Below, in pieces: positions 1-8,629 of a stretch of DNA of 64,000 nt (position 1 is its first letter; the number at the start of each line of letters is the position of its first letter). Location of the stretch: NCBI RefSeq assembly GCF_002355435.1, contig NZ_AP017313.1, forward strand, positions 3,410,001-3,474,000, read 5' to 3'. Made by a program: the position numbers and the translations under genes. The DNA comes from Mucilaginibacter gotjawali (GTDB taxonomy: Bacteria; Bacteroidota; Bacteroidia; Sphingobacteriales; Sphingobacteriaceae). The notes below the pieces were generated by a model. The model did not search any database. It had not been told where the DNA came from and saw only the letters and a list, made by a program, of their open reading frames with translations.

Positions 1-36
1 AACCAATATACCTAAGGATAATAACTGAGACATTTT

Positions 37-990
37 TTATGATTTGAAGATATTTACCCCAACTATTCCATTTAACAAAATTTTTGAATTCACAGGAAGC
101 TCCACCCAAGATGGCGAGTTCACATCACTTTTAGCCACCGTGTGTTCATTTAAAATTGTTAATTCCCCAAAGGAGGCCAAATAAAATTTGCCATCTGATT
201 TATTGTACCTGATCTGCAAATGGGGTGTATTTACCCACTCAGAGGGGATTTTGAAAATATTTGTTTCTTCCCGCGCTTCTTCATCACCTGAAATAATTAT
301 TTCATCATCCGTCATCATATATTCAACTTTTTTACCAGCAAACTGCTTATCAGGAAGAATAGTTTCAAACCTTGCGAATTTTTTTTTGTCTTTGCTCACC
401 CGGTTGTCTCCTTTATCTTCCTGCTCTTCAACATATGGAAGTTCGTAATAACCTTCACTGTAATAATTAAAACCATTCAATATCTCCTGGCTTACATCAA
501 ATGTTTGCGCAATACCTGTTTGCCGTGGAATAAAGGTCACTCTTAAATTCTCTTCCTTTTTAGTGCTCCCGGGTAATAGTTTGCCGATAAAGCCGATGTC
601 GCCGCGCGCGTAATCCGGATGTGAAACTAATCTGAACACCCATTTTGAACTTGATGGTTCCACCACCTTGCCTGCCATCCGGTATTGCTTCAACAACTCA
701 TAAAACTTTTTTATGGTTTCATTTATGATAATGCCGAAGATACCCTGCTTATTATGCATAAACTCGGCGTAGTCTTCCGCATTAAAGCTGATGATATATT
801 CGTGGTAAAAAACGATTCTGTCTCCGAATGACAGCGTTCTGATGGAATCATTGAATTTTTCAATAACATAGTTATAAACATCATCCGGTGTAAGTGTGAG
901 CTGCTTTTTTGCTTTACTATGGTTGTTATTGCCGGTTAAAAACCAATCCTGAATGCCTAATCTTTGCCATATGGTACTTTTTGCCTCCAT
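37..990 (-). CDS. FHA-like domain protein, partner of the adjacent Ser/Thr kinase
   Basis: A 317-residue soluble protein with no signal peptide or membrane segment. The N-terminal two thirds (about 1-200) match no family I can name. The last ~75 residues read like a forkhead-associated (FHA) beta-sandwich: a PHLQIRYN strand, then FYLASFG, LTILNE and a final LLNGIVGVNIF strand. The canonical FHA Gly-Arg...Ser-x-x-His phosphothreonine pocket is not clear, so 'FHA-like' is inferred from the strand pattern. It starts 6 nt after the stop of the kinase gene on the same strand, so the two are probably co-transcribed. Pairing of an FHA protein with a Ser/Thr kinase is common in bacteria, with the FHA protein as substrate or reader. 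The exact role is unknown. Confidence 0.6.
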   Translation of the reverse strand: MEAKSTIWQRLGIQDWFLTGNNNHSKAKKQLTLTPDDVYNYVIEKFNDSIRTLSFGDRIVFYHEYIISFNAEDYAEFMHNKQGIFGIIINETIKKFYELLKQYRMAGKVVEPSSSKWVFRLVSHPDYARGDIGFIGKLLPGSTKKEENLRVTFIPRQTGIAQTFDVSQEILNGFNYYSEGYYELPYVEEQEDKGDNRVSKDKKKFARFETILPDKQFAGKKVEYMMTDDEIIISGDEEAREETNIFKIPSEWVNTPHLQIRYNKSDGKFYLASFGELTILNEHTVAKSDVNSPSWVELPVNSKILLNGIVGVNIFKS

Positions 991-996
991 TGATCT

Positions 997-2319
997 TTAG
1001 TTATTTTGTTTATTTGAAGTATCGGTGGCTGCGCTATCGGGATTACTTTCCCTGCGCATCTGTGCATCCCTGATCGCATTCAGGGTTGTTGAATCAACAA
1101 GCTTTTGTTTTTCCCTGTGCTTCCTGGTGTAATATTCGTTGGCCACTTGTTCAGAATCGATAGTTTTTGGTGTATCCACAACAGTTTTGGTAACAGGATT
1201 GGCAGGTACTGCCGATTTAGAAAATAACGAATAGCCCGCTAAACCCATAAAAACGAACAGTAAAACCATAAAGCCATAAAACACCGGTTTTGATAAATTT
1301 ATCATTCCGGTATCTGGGGGCGGTGTATAACTGGCTGCAGATACCGGCGGAGCTACTTCTCCAATTGCTGCCTGATTAACTTTGGAATTATTCCCCTTGC
1401 CTGTTTTAATATCGGCAATGCTATTTTCAATAATTGCCTCCTGTAACTGCATTCCATTTTTATACCGCTTCTCGGGTGATTTTTCAAGGCAATCTGCTAT
1501 TAAATCAAGTAACCATGCAGGCACCTGCATTTCCCGCTCTTTTTGGGTAGCCGTCCAGTTTTCTGGAAGATGTTGCCTGCGCAGCTCAAGCAAGTCGGGC
1601 ACCGCCAACTCCATATGCGCTATCATTACCGTGTTCCTGGCGGTTTCACCATTATCTTTTAAGGGAAAAGGTACCTGGCCAGCAAGCAATTCGTACAAAA
1701 TTACCCCATAGCTATACACATCGGTTTGAAACAGCATTTTACCCTCGTTCTGTTCAGGAGCCATAAATTCTATAGCGCCTGCGTGCCGCATACTGCTTCT
1801 GCGTTGCTCATCAGACATCGCCGACAGACCGAAATCAAGCAAAACGTAATTCCCTGAATGGATATTAAACTTAACATTATTGCTTTTAATGTCACCATGT
1901 TTTACGCCCACCTTATGGCAATGGGACAGGGCATTTGCAAGTTGATCGGCTACTTTTATCGTTTCTTTTATAGTAAAAATAGCTTCATGAGGCGGTTTGA
2001 GTAACTCTTCAAGGTCCGGCCCCTCGATAAACTCCATTTCTATAAATGGGAATGAGCCGCTTTCAGTAATACCCGAATTTAGTATTTTAACCACATTGGG
2101 ATTAGGCACCTCATTTACCTTTTTCAGTTTATCTACCTCGTTCACAAAGTTGCGGTAGTTTTTATCGTCGGTACTTTCGGTGTGAATAGGCGTTGGTAAC
2201 AATTTAACAGCGCTAATGATAGGGCCAATTCGCCTTCCTTTATAAACTGACCCTTGTCCCCCGGTGCGCAACGCACCCATATTTTCCAGACCTTCAGCAA
2301 TTGTAAATACTTTACTCAT
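997..2319 (-). CDS. membrane-anchored Hanks-type Ser/Thr protein kinase
   Basis: A 440-residue kinase with an N-terminal catalytic domain (about 10-300) and one membrane segment near 350-370 (FYGFMVLLFVFMGLAGYSLF). It ends in a short charged tail that would be outside the cytoplasm. Visible kinase motifs are the Gly-rich loop GGQGSVYKG, the ATP-binding lysine in AVKLL, the catalytic loop HGDIKSNN, the metal-binding LLDFGLS and the substrate-loop EFMAPEQ. The catalytic loop has HGD instead of HRD, so it is a non-RD kinase and probably does not depend on activation-loop phosphorylation. There is no PASTA or other sensor domain. It is the first gene of a two-gene unit with the FHA-like protein downstream. 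Confidence 0.88.
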   Translation of the reverse strand: MSKVFTIAEGLENMGALRTGGQGSVYKGRRIGPIISAVKLLPTPIHTESTDDKNYRNFVNEVDKLKKVNEVPNPNVVKILNSGITESGSFPFIEMEFIEGPDLEELLKPPHEAIFTIKETIKVADQLANALSHCHKVGVKHGDIKSNNVKFNIHSGNYVLLDFGLSAMSDEQRRSSMRHAGAIEFMAPEQNEGKMLFQTDVYSYGVILYELLAGQVPFPLKDNGETARNTVMIAHMELAVPDLLELRRQHLPENWTATQKEREMQVPAWLLDLIADCLEKSPEKRYKNGMQLQEAIIENSIADIKTGKGNNSKVNQAAIGEVAPPVSAASYTPPPDTGMINLSKPVFYGFMVLLFVFMGLAGYSLFSKSAVPANPVTKTVVDTPKTIDSEQVANEYYTRKHREKQKLVDSTTLNAIRDAQMRRESNPDSAATDTSNKQNN

Positions 2320-2610
2320 TCTTTGTTTTAAGCTTTTTCCAGTTCAAATACCACTGTTAGTTAACGTCAATAAATGTATTATGTTTATACCAATTATGAT
2401 AAAGTTTTGCTTTAAATAACACATTTTCGACTTACAATAACTAAAAAGTCAATCTAACGCACAATTTACCACAATACAACCGCATACCTTAACAATATAA
2501 ATATATAAATGCCGGGTTAACGGGCGGGGTAGCTTTATATTTTATTTTAAGTTGTATATTTCTATTTTAATAGTTTAGTTTGCTGATATTTATAGCCAAC
2601 CCTTATTTAC

Positions 2611-3575
2611 GTGAAAATAATTTTATTATCAGGCAGCATTTATGCTATCCCCTCCCTGCATTTTTTAGCCGGGCAAAATATGATTGAAGCTGTTGTTTCG
2701 GTTGGAGACGTCAATAAATATAATATGCAGTTGGAGCAAACCTCAAAGCATATAAATATTCCTTTTGTAAGGTTAAATAAAGATCAGCTCCTTACAGATT
2801 TTAAAACATTGTTGCTTGAAACCAGTCCTGATTTAGTTTTGGTATTTGGGCTGGGCTGCAAGGTTCCATCCGAATTATTTACCATTCCCAAAAAAGGTTT
2901 TTATAACGTACATTTTAGCCTGTTGCCAGCGTACCGCGGCCATAGTCCGGTTTTCTGGCAACTTAAAAACGGCGAAACAACAGGTGGAGTAACGATACAT
3001 AAGATCAATGAAAAGTTTGATGATGGCCCTATTTTGGCTCAAAAAACGGTAACAATATTTCCCGGCGACAGCTACGGTATTTTTTCAGCCCGTTTGGGTA
3101 TAGAAAGCACCATGCTGATAGGCAATGCTATGATGGAGCTAAATACGCAGGGTGAGGTATTTTTGACCGAACAAGATAAGGAAAAGATAACTTATGCCCC
3201 TGCTCCGTCGCTGGGTGACCTGAAGATCCACTGGGAGACTCAAACAGCGAAAGAAATTGAATGCCTTGTAAATGCCGGCAATCCCGATTACGGAGGCGCC
3301 GTTGCCTTATTGCGGGGCCAGCCAATTCATATACTTGAAGTGAATATGGCACTGCTAAACAATCCTAACCCGGGGGGGTAGCCCCGGGCACCATTGTTCA
3401 TTCGGACCCGAACTACGGCGTATTTGTCGCATGTAAGAACTCAGAATATTTAAGGCTTAATGTTCTGCAGTCCCATGAAGGCATACTGTCTGGGTTTAAA
3501 CTGGCCGGCATGGGTGTTATGCCGGGTGAAAAGTTTGACACCGTGCCTGAAACTGCAGATTTTACAACAATTTAG
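2611..3575 (+). CDS. formyltransferase family protein (Fmt-like), frameshifted near the 3' end
   Basis: The intact ORF covers 2611-3381 (256 residues). It carries the formyltransferase N-domain, including the folate-site motif FSLLPAYRGHSPVFW and the block GGVTIHKINEKFDDGPI, followed by an Fmt-like C-domain (KITYAPAPSLGDLKIHW). It stops just after a run of seven G at 3372-3378. Adding one G continues the frame to a stop at 3575 (PGTIVHSDPNYGVFVACKN...), giving 321 residues, the usual Fmt size. Divergence from typical methionyl-tRNA formyltransferases and the isolated position suggest a specialised paralogue, for example an amino-sugar or nucleotide-sugar formyltransferase; this is inference. 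The repaired end overlaps the convergent PorP/SprF gene by 14 nt. Confidence 0.7.
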
Positions 3576-4485
3576 GCGTATTTGCCCCGCTACCAAAACG
3601 ATAGCTTAAAGTCACCTCGTGCGTCGGAATATTTATACCACCAAGGTCCTGCGATGCGGTATTAAACTGGTAACTATAGCCAATATGGAAATTATCAACA
3701 TTGATGGTTATAATACCTGCCGCCTGTTTGGTAGTACGGTAGTCTACACCTATCCCCAATTGTTCTTTCAGTATGATCGTACCGGAAATATCAGCCGTTA
3801 GCGGGACACCTTTTGTGTAAGCAACAAGCGCGGCGGGTTTAAATTTTATGTCTTCATCAAGATCTGTGAGCAATCCACCCGCAAAATAGTAGTGGTTGTC
3901 AAAGTTAATACTGCTTTGTTGAGAAGCAGTACCTAAACTGGTTATGGTTAGTTCAGGCACAGATATCCCTATATAATAAGTATCGCTGTAATACATCACG
4001 CCGAAACCAATGTTGGGTTTAATTGCCCTTAAGTTATTCCGGAATTGCGGATCGTTTGGATCTAGTTGCGAATAATTGGCCACATAATCTCTGACACCTG
4101 CATTTAGCGATACCGCCAGGAAATCATTTTGTCCCAATTGTATGCCTTTGGCAAAATAAGCGTTGGCTTCCGTTTGGTTTTCGATCGCGAACTGGTCGTT
4201 CAATACGATCAACCCTGCGGACGCATTGATGTCCTCAAATGGCAGGTTCAAATTTGCCAAAAAGGTGGTTGGAGCCCCCGGAATCCCTATCCACTGTTTT
4301 CTTGCCAATGTACTCACGGAGCCCGCTTTGTCAAGCAACGAATAGGCAGGATTTAAAGGAGTCAGGTTATCCATATATTGGGTGTAAGTTAACCCCTGTT
4401 GCTGGGCCAAGGCATTGTTAATGCCTGTCAGTAACAATATAAATAACGCCAATAAGTTTAACCGTTTTGTATGTTTTTCCTTCAT
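3562..4485 (-). CDS. PorP/SprF family type IX secretion outer-membrane protein
   Basis: A 307-residue protein with a clear signal peptide (hydrophobic LLALFILLLTGINNALAQ) and the family hallmark QYMDNLTPLNPAYS directly after cleavage. The rest is amphipathic beta-strand sequence ending in HEVTLSYRFG, as expected for an outer-membrane barrel. PorP/SprF proteins associate with the T9SS and are typically encoded beside a large cargo protein with a type B (gliding-motility-associated) C-terminal domain. Here the cargo gene at 4669 lies immediately upstream on the same strand, so this is probably its dedicated partner for secretion or surface anchoring. Confidence 0.92.
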   Translation of the reverse strand: MKEKHTKRLNLLALFILLLTGINNALAQQQGLTYTQYMDNLTPLNPAYSLLDKAGSVSTLARKQWIGIPGAPTTFLANLNLPFEDINASAGLIVLNDQFAIENQTEANAYFAKGIQLGQNDFLAVSLNAGVRDYVANYSQLDPNDPQFRNNLRAIKPNIGFGVMYYSDTYYIGISVPELTITSLGTASQQSSINFDNHYYFAGGLLTDLDEDIKFKPAALVAYTKGVPLTADISGTIILKEQLGIGVDYRTTKQAAGIITINVDNFHIGYSYQFNTASQDLGGINIPTHEVTLSYRFGSGANTPKLL

Positions 4486-4589
4486 ATAGCATCTGTTAAC
4501 CTACCGGTAAGTGAAATAGGTCTATGTTTTCGGTATTTTCCGGAAATTTATAAACTATTTTACGAAAAACATAAAAATAATAAGGTGTT

Positions 4590-4626
4590 GGTTAAAGATT
4601 GTTATAAAAAAAAACAACCTTTAACC
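4590..4626 (-). terminator. stem-loop downstream of the first T9SS cargo gene
   Basis: An imperfect hairpin: outer arms GGTTAAAG and CTTTAACC at 4590-4597 and 4619-4626, inner arms TTGTT and AACAA, and an A-rich loop. It lies 43 nt past the stop of the cargo gene at 4669 and 105 nt before the PorP/SprF start. There is no compact T-run after it, so it may attenuate or stabilise the mRNA rather than end it. Confidence 0.35.
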
Positions 4627-4668
4627 TAACAATGATACTTATTCGGGATATATGATACCTGGTGGTTA

Positions 4669-6183
4669 TCAATACTTCAGCACAATAAATCCAGTTTTGT
4701 GTTGGGTTACGCCATTGGCGGTAACGTCAAGTGAATAGAAGTAAGTTCCCGGTAATTGCAGAGCGCCGTTTTTATTGGAGTGACCATCAAATACCTTTGT
4801 ACTGTTGTCATACCCTTTCGCCTCGTATACCAGCTGCCCGCTCCTGTTCATGATCTGTAATTTATTATCAGGGTATTGCGTAATTCCGTCTATCAGTAAA
4901 AAGTCGTTGATGCCGTCCCCGTTTGGCGATAGGCCCTGGTGCACGGCTATCTCCGCTCCCATCATTTGCGGATGATCCGTTGGATTGCTTACGCTTATCG
5001 GCTGATAAACAGTATTCAGCGATCCCGCTGCCCGCGTTACATCTACTGTATATATTTTGGTTAGTATACCATCTTTGCCGGTTACTGCTATATTGATCGC
5101 ATTTTCGCCTACTGACAGATCAACATTCCCCGATGCCGTTCCGGAGGCTACCGGTGTTCCGTTCACGGTTACCGTTGCCTGTGAACCGGCAGTGACTGGT
5201 GTTACTGTAATGGATGAAACTGCATTATCAACCGATGCTGTATAGCCTGTTGTGGCGGGCGAAAATACAGGTGATAGGGTTCCACTGCTTAATGCCAGGC
5301 TTTTAAGGTTTGCAATGGTTGGCCGGATCACATTTACCGTGTACGTCCTGGTGGTACCATCCGCCGCTGTTACAAGCGTTGTTATAATATTGGAACCATA
5401 AGCTAAAGTGATGGGCCCTGATGCTGTTCCGGAGGGTACTATCACCCCGTTTACCGTAACGGTATTCGTCGCATCAGCTAATATAGGGGTTTCGGCCGTG
5501 GATGTTACGCCAGTGCCAACCGTAGCGGTATAGCTCGTTGTTGTCCGTGAAAATACCGGGGTCACTTTGGTATGGCTCAATAGTATGTTAATCACGTCCA
5601 GATCCGCCTGCCGGTTTACAGTTAACGTATAGGTTTTGGTCGTCCCGTCAAGGGCTTTTACCAGGATGGTAACCGCATTGGCACCGATAGTTAACGGAAT
5701 TGCCGGCGATGCTGATCCTGATGCGACCTGCGTGCCGTTAACCCTGATCGTATCTGATAAATCTGCAACCGTTGGTGTTATAACAATGGAGGACGTTCCC
5801 AGGCCAACCGTAGTGCTATATGCAGTAGTTGCCGGTGAAAACGATGGAATCAGCCCGCTATGGTCGGTTTTCAGGCTTATCAGGTTTACGTTTGCTTTCC
5901 GGATGACAACTACTGTATATGTTTTTGTTGTTGTTCCGTCCTGTGCCTTCACCGTCGTTGTTATGGTATCCCTGCCCACCTTTAACGCAATAGGTGTGGA
6001 TGCCGATCCGGAGGTTACCAATGTGCCGTTTACCTTTACAGTAGCCCCCGGATCGGTAGTTGTTGGCATTAGCGTGATAGATGAAAACGAATTCCCTACC
6101 GTAACGCGGTAGTTCGTTGTTGCCGGTGAAAATACTGGTGCCAGGGTACCTGCACTCATTTGTATATTCGAAAGACTTGCATC
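4669..6183. repeat. long direct repeat, copy 1 (partner 10852-12366)
   Basis: The 3' part of this cargo gene matches the 3' part of the gene at 10852 at a constant offset of 6183 nt. I see about six substitutions in the first ~270 nt and none over the following ~1.05 kb. About 85% similarity continues over the last ~190 nt, after which the sequences part. Both copies are in the same orientation, so recombination between them would delete the two-component genes in between. Confidence 0.9.
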
Positions 6184-7587
6184 GGTGGATGCTGTATCCC
6201 GGGTTATTGCCACGGAGTAAATGTTTTTACTTACACCATCCTGCGCGAACACCTGAATGAAAACAGTATTGACGCCGGGCGCCAATGGCACAGGTATTGA
6301 TGTGCCTCCACTAGGTACTATGCCGCCGTATGTCTTTATCGTTTCGTTGGCAAGATCAGCAGTTATGGTTAACGTTACGCTGGAAACTGAATTTGGCACC
6401 TCTTCAGCGTAGCTGAAGATTGAAGGACTAAATGATGGCGAAAAAGCACCGTAGCTTATAGCAAGGTTACTTAATTTGTCATCGGTAGAGACTGAACTTG
6501 ATACTGTAATATTTATTGTCGCCGAGGCACTGCCGCTACTATTTGATGCAGTTACTTTATAATCTGTTGCTGCACTTGTTACTGTAGGCGTGCCACTAAT
6601 GATACCAGTACTGTTGTCAAAACTTAAACCAGCCGGTAACGATGGACTTATATAATAGCCACCAACGGGTTTTATCTCTTTAAGAGCACCATTGTCAATT
6701 ACGAAAAGGTCGCCGGTTGCATCTAAAACCAAACCTCCGGGTGCAAAAAAACCTGATCCAATCTGAATTGGTGTATTACTACCGGCAGGAATTTCAGAAA
6801 CCCTCGCTCCATTCGCCTCCGAGAAAAATATATTCCCTGTGGGGTCGACGGTTATCTGCGACAAATCGGCTGTGCTATATTGAGTGAAGCCGGAAGCTAT
6901 GGTAGTTACTGTACCGGTACCAGCAGCAATTTTTTTTATGGAAGCATCGCCGTCATTACAAACATAAAGATTGCCCGCTGCATCCACTGCCACGTCCGTC
7001 ATATAGGAAAGACCGGAACCAATATTCACATTGCCCCCGCCGCCGGCCGGCACTTCTATTATTGATGTAATGCCGGCACTATACGTTGAAACATAAAGAT
7101 TACCCGCGGCATCAACAGCCACTCCCGTTGGGCTGCCACTAAAGGATTGAACCGTACTTACTGTACCGCCGGGCGTGATTTTATATAAATACCCGCCATC
7201 CAGGGCGTACACATTCCCCGAGGCATCAATAGTAATGTCCTCCGGGCGCGAAAGGAATGAGATCAGCGTTACCGGATTTGTTCCGGTTGGCGTCAATTTA
7301 ACAAGTTTGCGATTGCTGCTATTGCTGTAATCAAACGTATAAATATTGCCCGATGCATCAAATACAAAGGCATTACTATAACCTGTGCCCGAAAAAACTG
7401 ATATCGGTATACTGCTATAACCGGGGGCGGATACACTGCCACCGTTGTTTGCAGGAGAGAGGGATGGGGCTGCCGTATTTAGCACAAAGTTCTGCGGGCC
7501 GTTGTAACTTATGGACGGCGCCTGGGCAAATAATTTTCCAGGTAAAGCGCTGGTCAATAACGCGAATAAAAAAAGACCCGGCCCCAT
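4669..7587 (-). CDS. T9SS type B cargo: NHL-like and cadherin-like repeat surface protein
   Basis: A 972-residue secreted protein. The order is: signal sequence, an NHL/beta-propeller-like region (about 40-310; repeated VAVDAAGNLYV and ITIDASGNVY motifs), a putative-Ig (He_PIG) module with LPAGLSFDNSTGIISGTP (about 315-360), five cadherin-like beta-sandwich repeats of ~85 residues (LSSGTLSPVFSPATTGYT type), and a C-terminal type B sorting domain (SPNGDGINDFLLIDG ... GTYFYSLDV). Such domains direct export by the T9SS. The listed start (MGPGLFLF) lacks the usual basic residues. An overlapping frame from 7630 (MKTLPLLFKNLLYA) would give a better signal peptide if one base were removed from the A7 run at 7568-7574. 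The PorP/SprF gene follows downstream. The last ~500 residues are almost identical to the cargo protein at 10852. Confidence 0.88.
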   Translation of the reverse strand: MGPGLFLFALLTSALPGKLFAQAPSISYNGPQNFVLNTAAPSLSPANNGGSVSAPGYSSIPISVFSGTGYSNAFVFDASGNIYTFDYSNSSNRKLVKLTPTGTNPVTLISFLSRPEDITIDASGNVYALDGGYLYKITPGGTVSTVQSFSGSPTGVAVDAAGNLYVSTYSAGITSIIEVPAGGGGNVNIGSGLSYMTDVAVDAAGNLYVCNDGDASIKKIAAGTGTVTTIASGFTQYSTADLSQITVDPTGNIFFSEANGARVSEIPAGSNTPIQIGSGFFAPGGLVLDATGDLFVIDNGALKEIKPVGGYYISPSLPAGLSFDNSTGIISGTPTVTSAATDYKVTASNSSGSASATINITVSSSVSTDDKLSNLAISYGAFSPSFSPSIFSYAEEVPNSVSSVTLTITADLANETIKTYGGIVPSGGTSIPVPLAPGVNTVFIQVFAQDGVSKNIYSVAITRDTASTDASLSNIQMSAGTLAPVFSPATTNYRVTVGNSFSSITLMPTTTDPGATVKVNGTLVTSGSASTPIALKVGRDTITTTVKAQDGTTTKTYTVVVIRKANVNLISLKTDHSGLIPSFSPATTAYSTTVGLGTSSIVITPTVADLSDTIRVNGTQVASGSASPAIPLTIGANAVTILVKALDGTTKTYTLTVNRQADLDVINILLSHTKVTPVFSRTTTSYTATVGTGVTSTAETPILADATNTVTVNGVIVPSGTASGPITLAYGSNIITTLVTAADGTTRTYTVNVIRPTIANLKSLALSSGTLSPVFSPATTGYTASVDNAVSSITVTPVTAGSQATVTVNGTPVASGTASGNVDLSVGENAINIAVTGKDGILTKIYTVDVTRAAGSLNTVYQPISVSNPTDHPQMMGAEIAVHQGLSPNGDGINDFLLIDGITQYPDNKLQIMNRSGQLVYEAKGYDNSTKVFDGHSNKNGALQLPGTYFYSLDVTANGVTQHKTGFIVLKY

Positions 7588-7882
7588 AAGCGTAAAGCAG
7601 ATTTTTGAAAAGCAGGGGAAGTGTTTTCATGATGTTGACGAATGATCTTTTTCATTTTACGGAATATTTCAATAGCTTTTTTTTAAAACGTTGTCTGTTT
7701 TTTTTCGAATCTTTAGCCAACTTAGAGATACCTACAGGCATAAAAAACTATTTAAAATTAAGGCAAGTTTGTAAAGTAATTTTTCAAATGAATGCAAGTG
7801 CCTGTTTTTTGATGATGAAGTGGTATTATTGGGCGATAGAAGGAAAATTAAATATATTTGAGTGCTAAATTATATACGCGGG

Positions 7883-8629
7883 ATGCAGCATGATATTTCG
7901 GTTTTGGTTATCGAGGATGAGGAAACCTGGATGCAAAAAATAACTTATGACCTTAACCACTTTGGTTATAAAGTGGTGGGTAAAGTCAGTAACCTGGATG
8001 AAGCTTTACCTGCAATCACTGCCAATAATTTTGATATTGCGTTATTGGATATTAATTTACATGGCAAAAATAGTGGAATTGAATTAGGTAAAATGATTAG
8101 CCACGCCTTAAAAAAACCGTTTATTTTTATCACCAGCTCGGTCCATGATGGTATTATCGAAGAAACCGCTGCCGCCCGACCATCTGCCTTTTTAACAAAG
8201 CCATACAGCCCGGCCTCATTGTTTATAAGCATCCAAAGTGCACTCTATCATTTTTCAGGCGGACAAATAGCCATTGCCTCCAAAACACAGGCTGCGTCTC
8301 TCAATAGTTTTTTTGTTAAACTGGGTAATAAATATGTCAGGATCGATTGGCTAAACGTGGTGTGCCTGCGATCTGACGTAAATCACACGCATATTATAAC
8401 CAACAAGGGCGACGCTTACTTAATCAGAAGCTCGCTGCAAAGAACTTTACAACATATCATCCCTGAAAGCTTAAGAAACGACTTCATTCAAATTAACCGT
8501 GCCGAAGTTTTGCATACGAGGTATATTGAGAAGATTGTAGGTGACGAAGCGGTAACGGCCAATCAATCATTTAATATTACTGATACCTATATTAAGAGTT
8601 TAAAACGACAGCTTAATATTGTTTCATAA
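7883..8629 (+). CDS. LytTR-family response regulator
   Basis: A receiver domain (about 1-120) with the acidic pocket VIEDEE, phospho-acceptor Asp in ALLDINL, switch Ser/Thr in FITSS and conserved Lys in FLTKPYSP. It is followed by a LytTR DNA-binding domain (about 145-245: FVKLGNKYVRIDWLNVVCLRS ... FIQINRAEVLHTRYIEKI). The frame is open from a GTG at 7862, but I chose the ATG at 7883 (MQHDISVLVIEDE) because it directly precedes the receiver strand. The stop overlaps the stop of the convergent histidine kinase by 6 nt, and the two are probably a signalling pair. Neighbouring surface-protein genes are possible targets. Confidence 0.88.
   Translation: MQHDISVLVIEDEETWMQKITYDLNHFGYKVVGKVSNLDEALPAITANNFDIALLDINLHGKNSGIELGKMISHALKKPFIFITSSVHDGIIEETAAARPSAFLTKPYSPASLFISIQSALYHFSGGQIAIASKTQAASLNSFFVKLGNKYVRIDWLNVVCLRSDVNHTHIITNKGDAYLIRSSLQRTLQHIIPESLRNDFIQINRAEVLHTRYIEKIVGDEAVTANQSFNITDTYIKSLKRQLNIVS

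Noticed and set aside
2386..2394. TATACCAAT, resembling one half of the LytTR-type repeat
   Set aside because: No second half-site at 21 bp on either side.
3372..3378. Phase-variable G7 tract in the formyltransferase gene
   Set aside because: Seven other same-sign breaks at much shorter homopolymers, where slippage would not be frequent, make a sequencing explanation better for all of them.
5057..5245. Plus-strand ORFs inside the cargo genes (also 5636-6112, 11240-11428, 11819-12295)
   Set aside because: They are antisense shadows of the cadherin-like repeats; their duplication simply mirrors the duplicated coding DNA.
7605..7868. 87-codon rightward ORF in the spacer before the LytTR regulator
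   Set aside because: Low-complexity, Phe-rich product with no family pattern. It overlaps the divergent signal-peptide region of the cargo gene and looks like AT-rich chance.
7862..7882. GTG start for the LytTR regulator at 7883
   Set aside because: Seven extra residues precede the receiver strand with no family support; the ATG at 7883 fits better.
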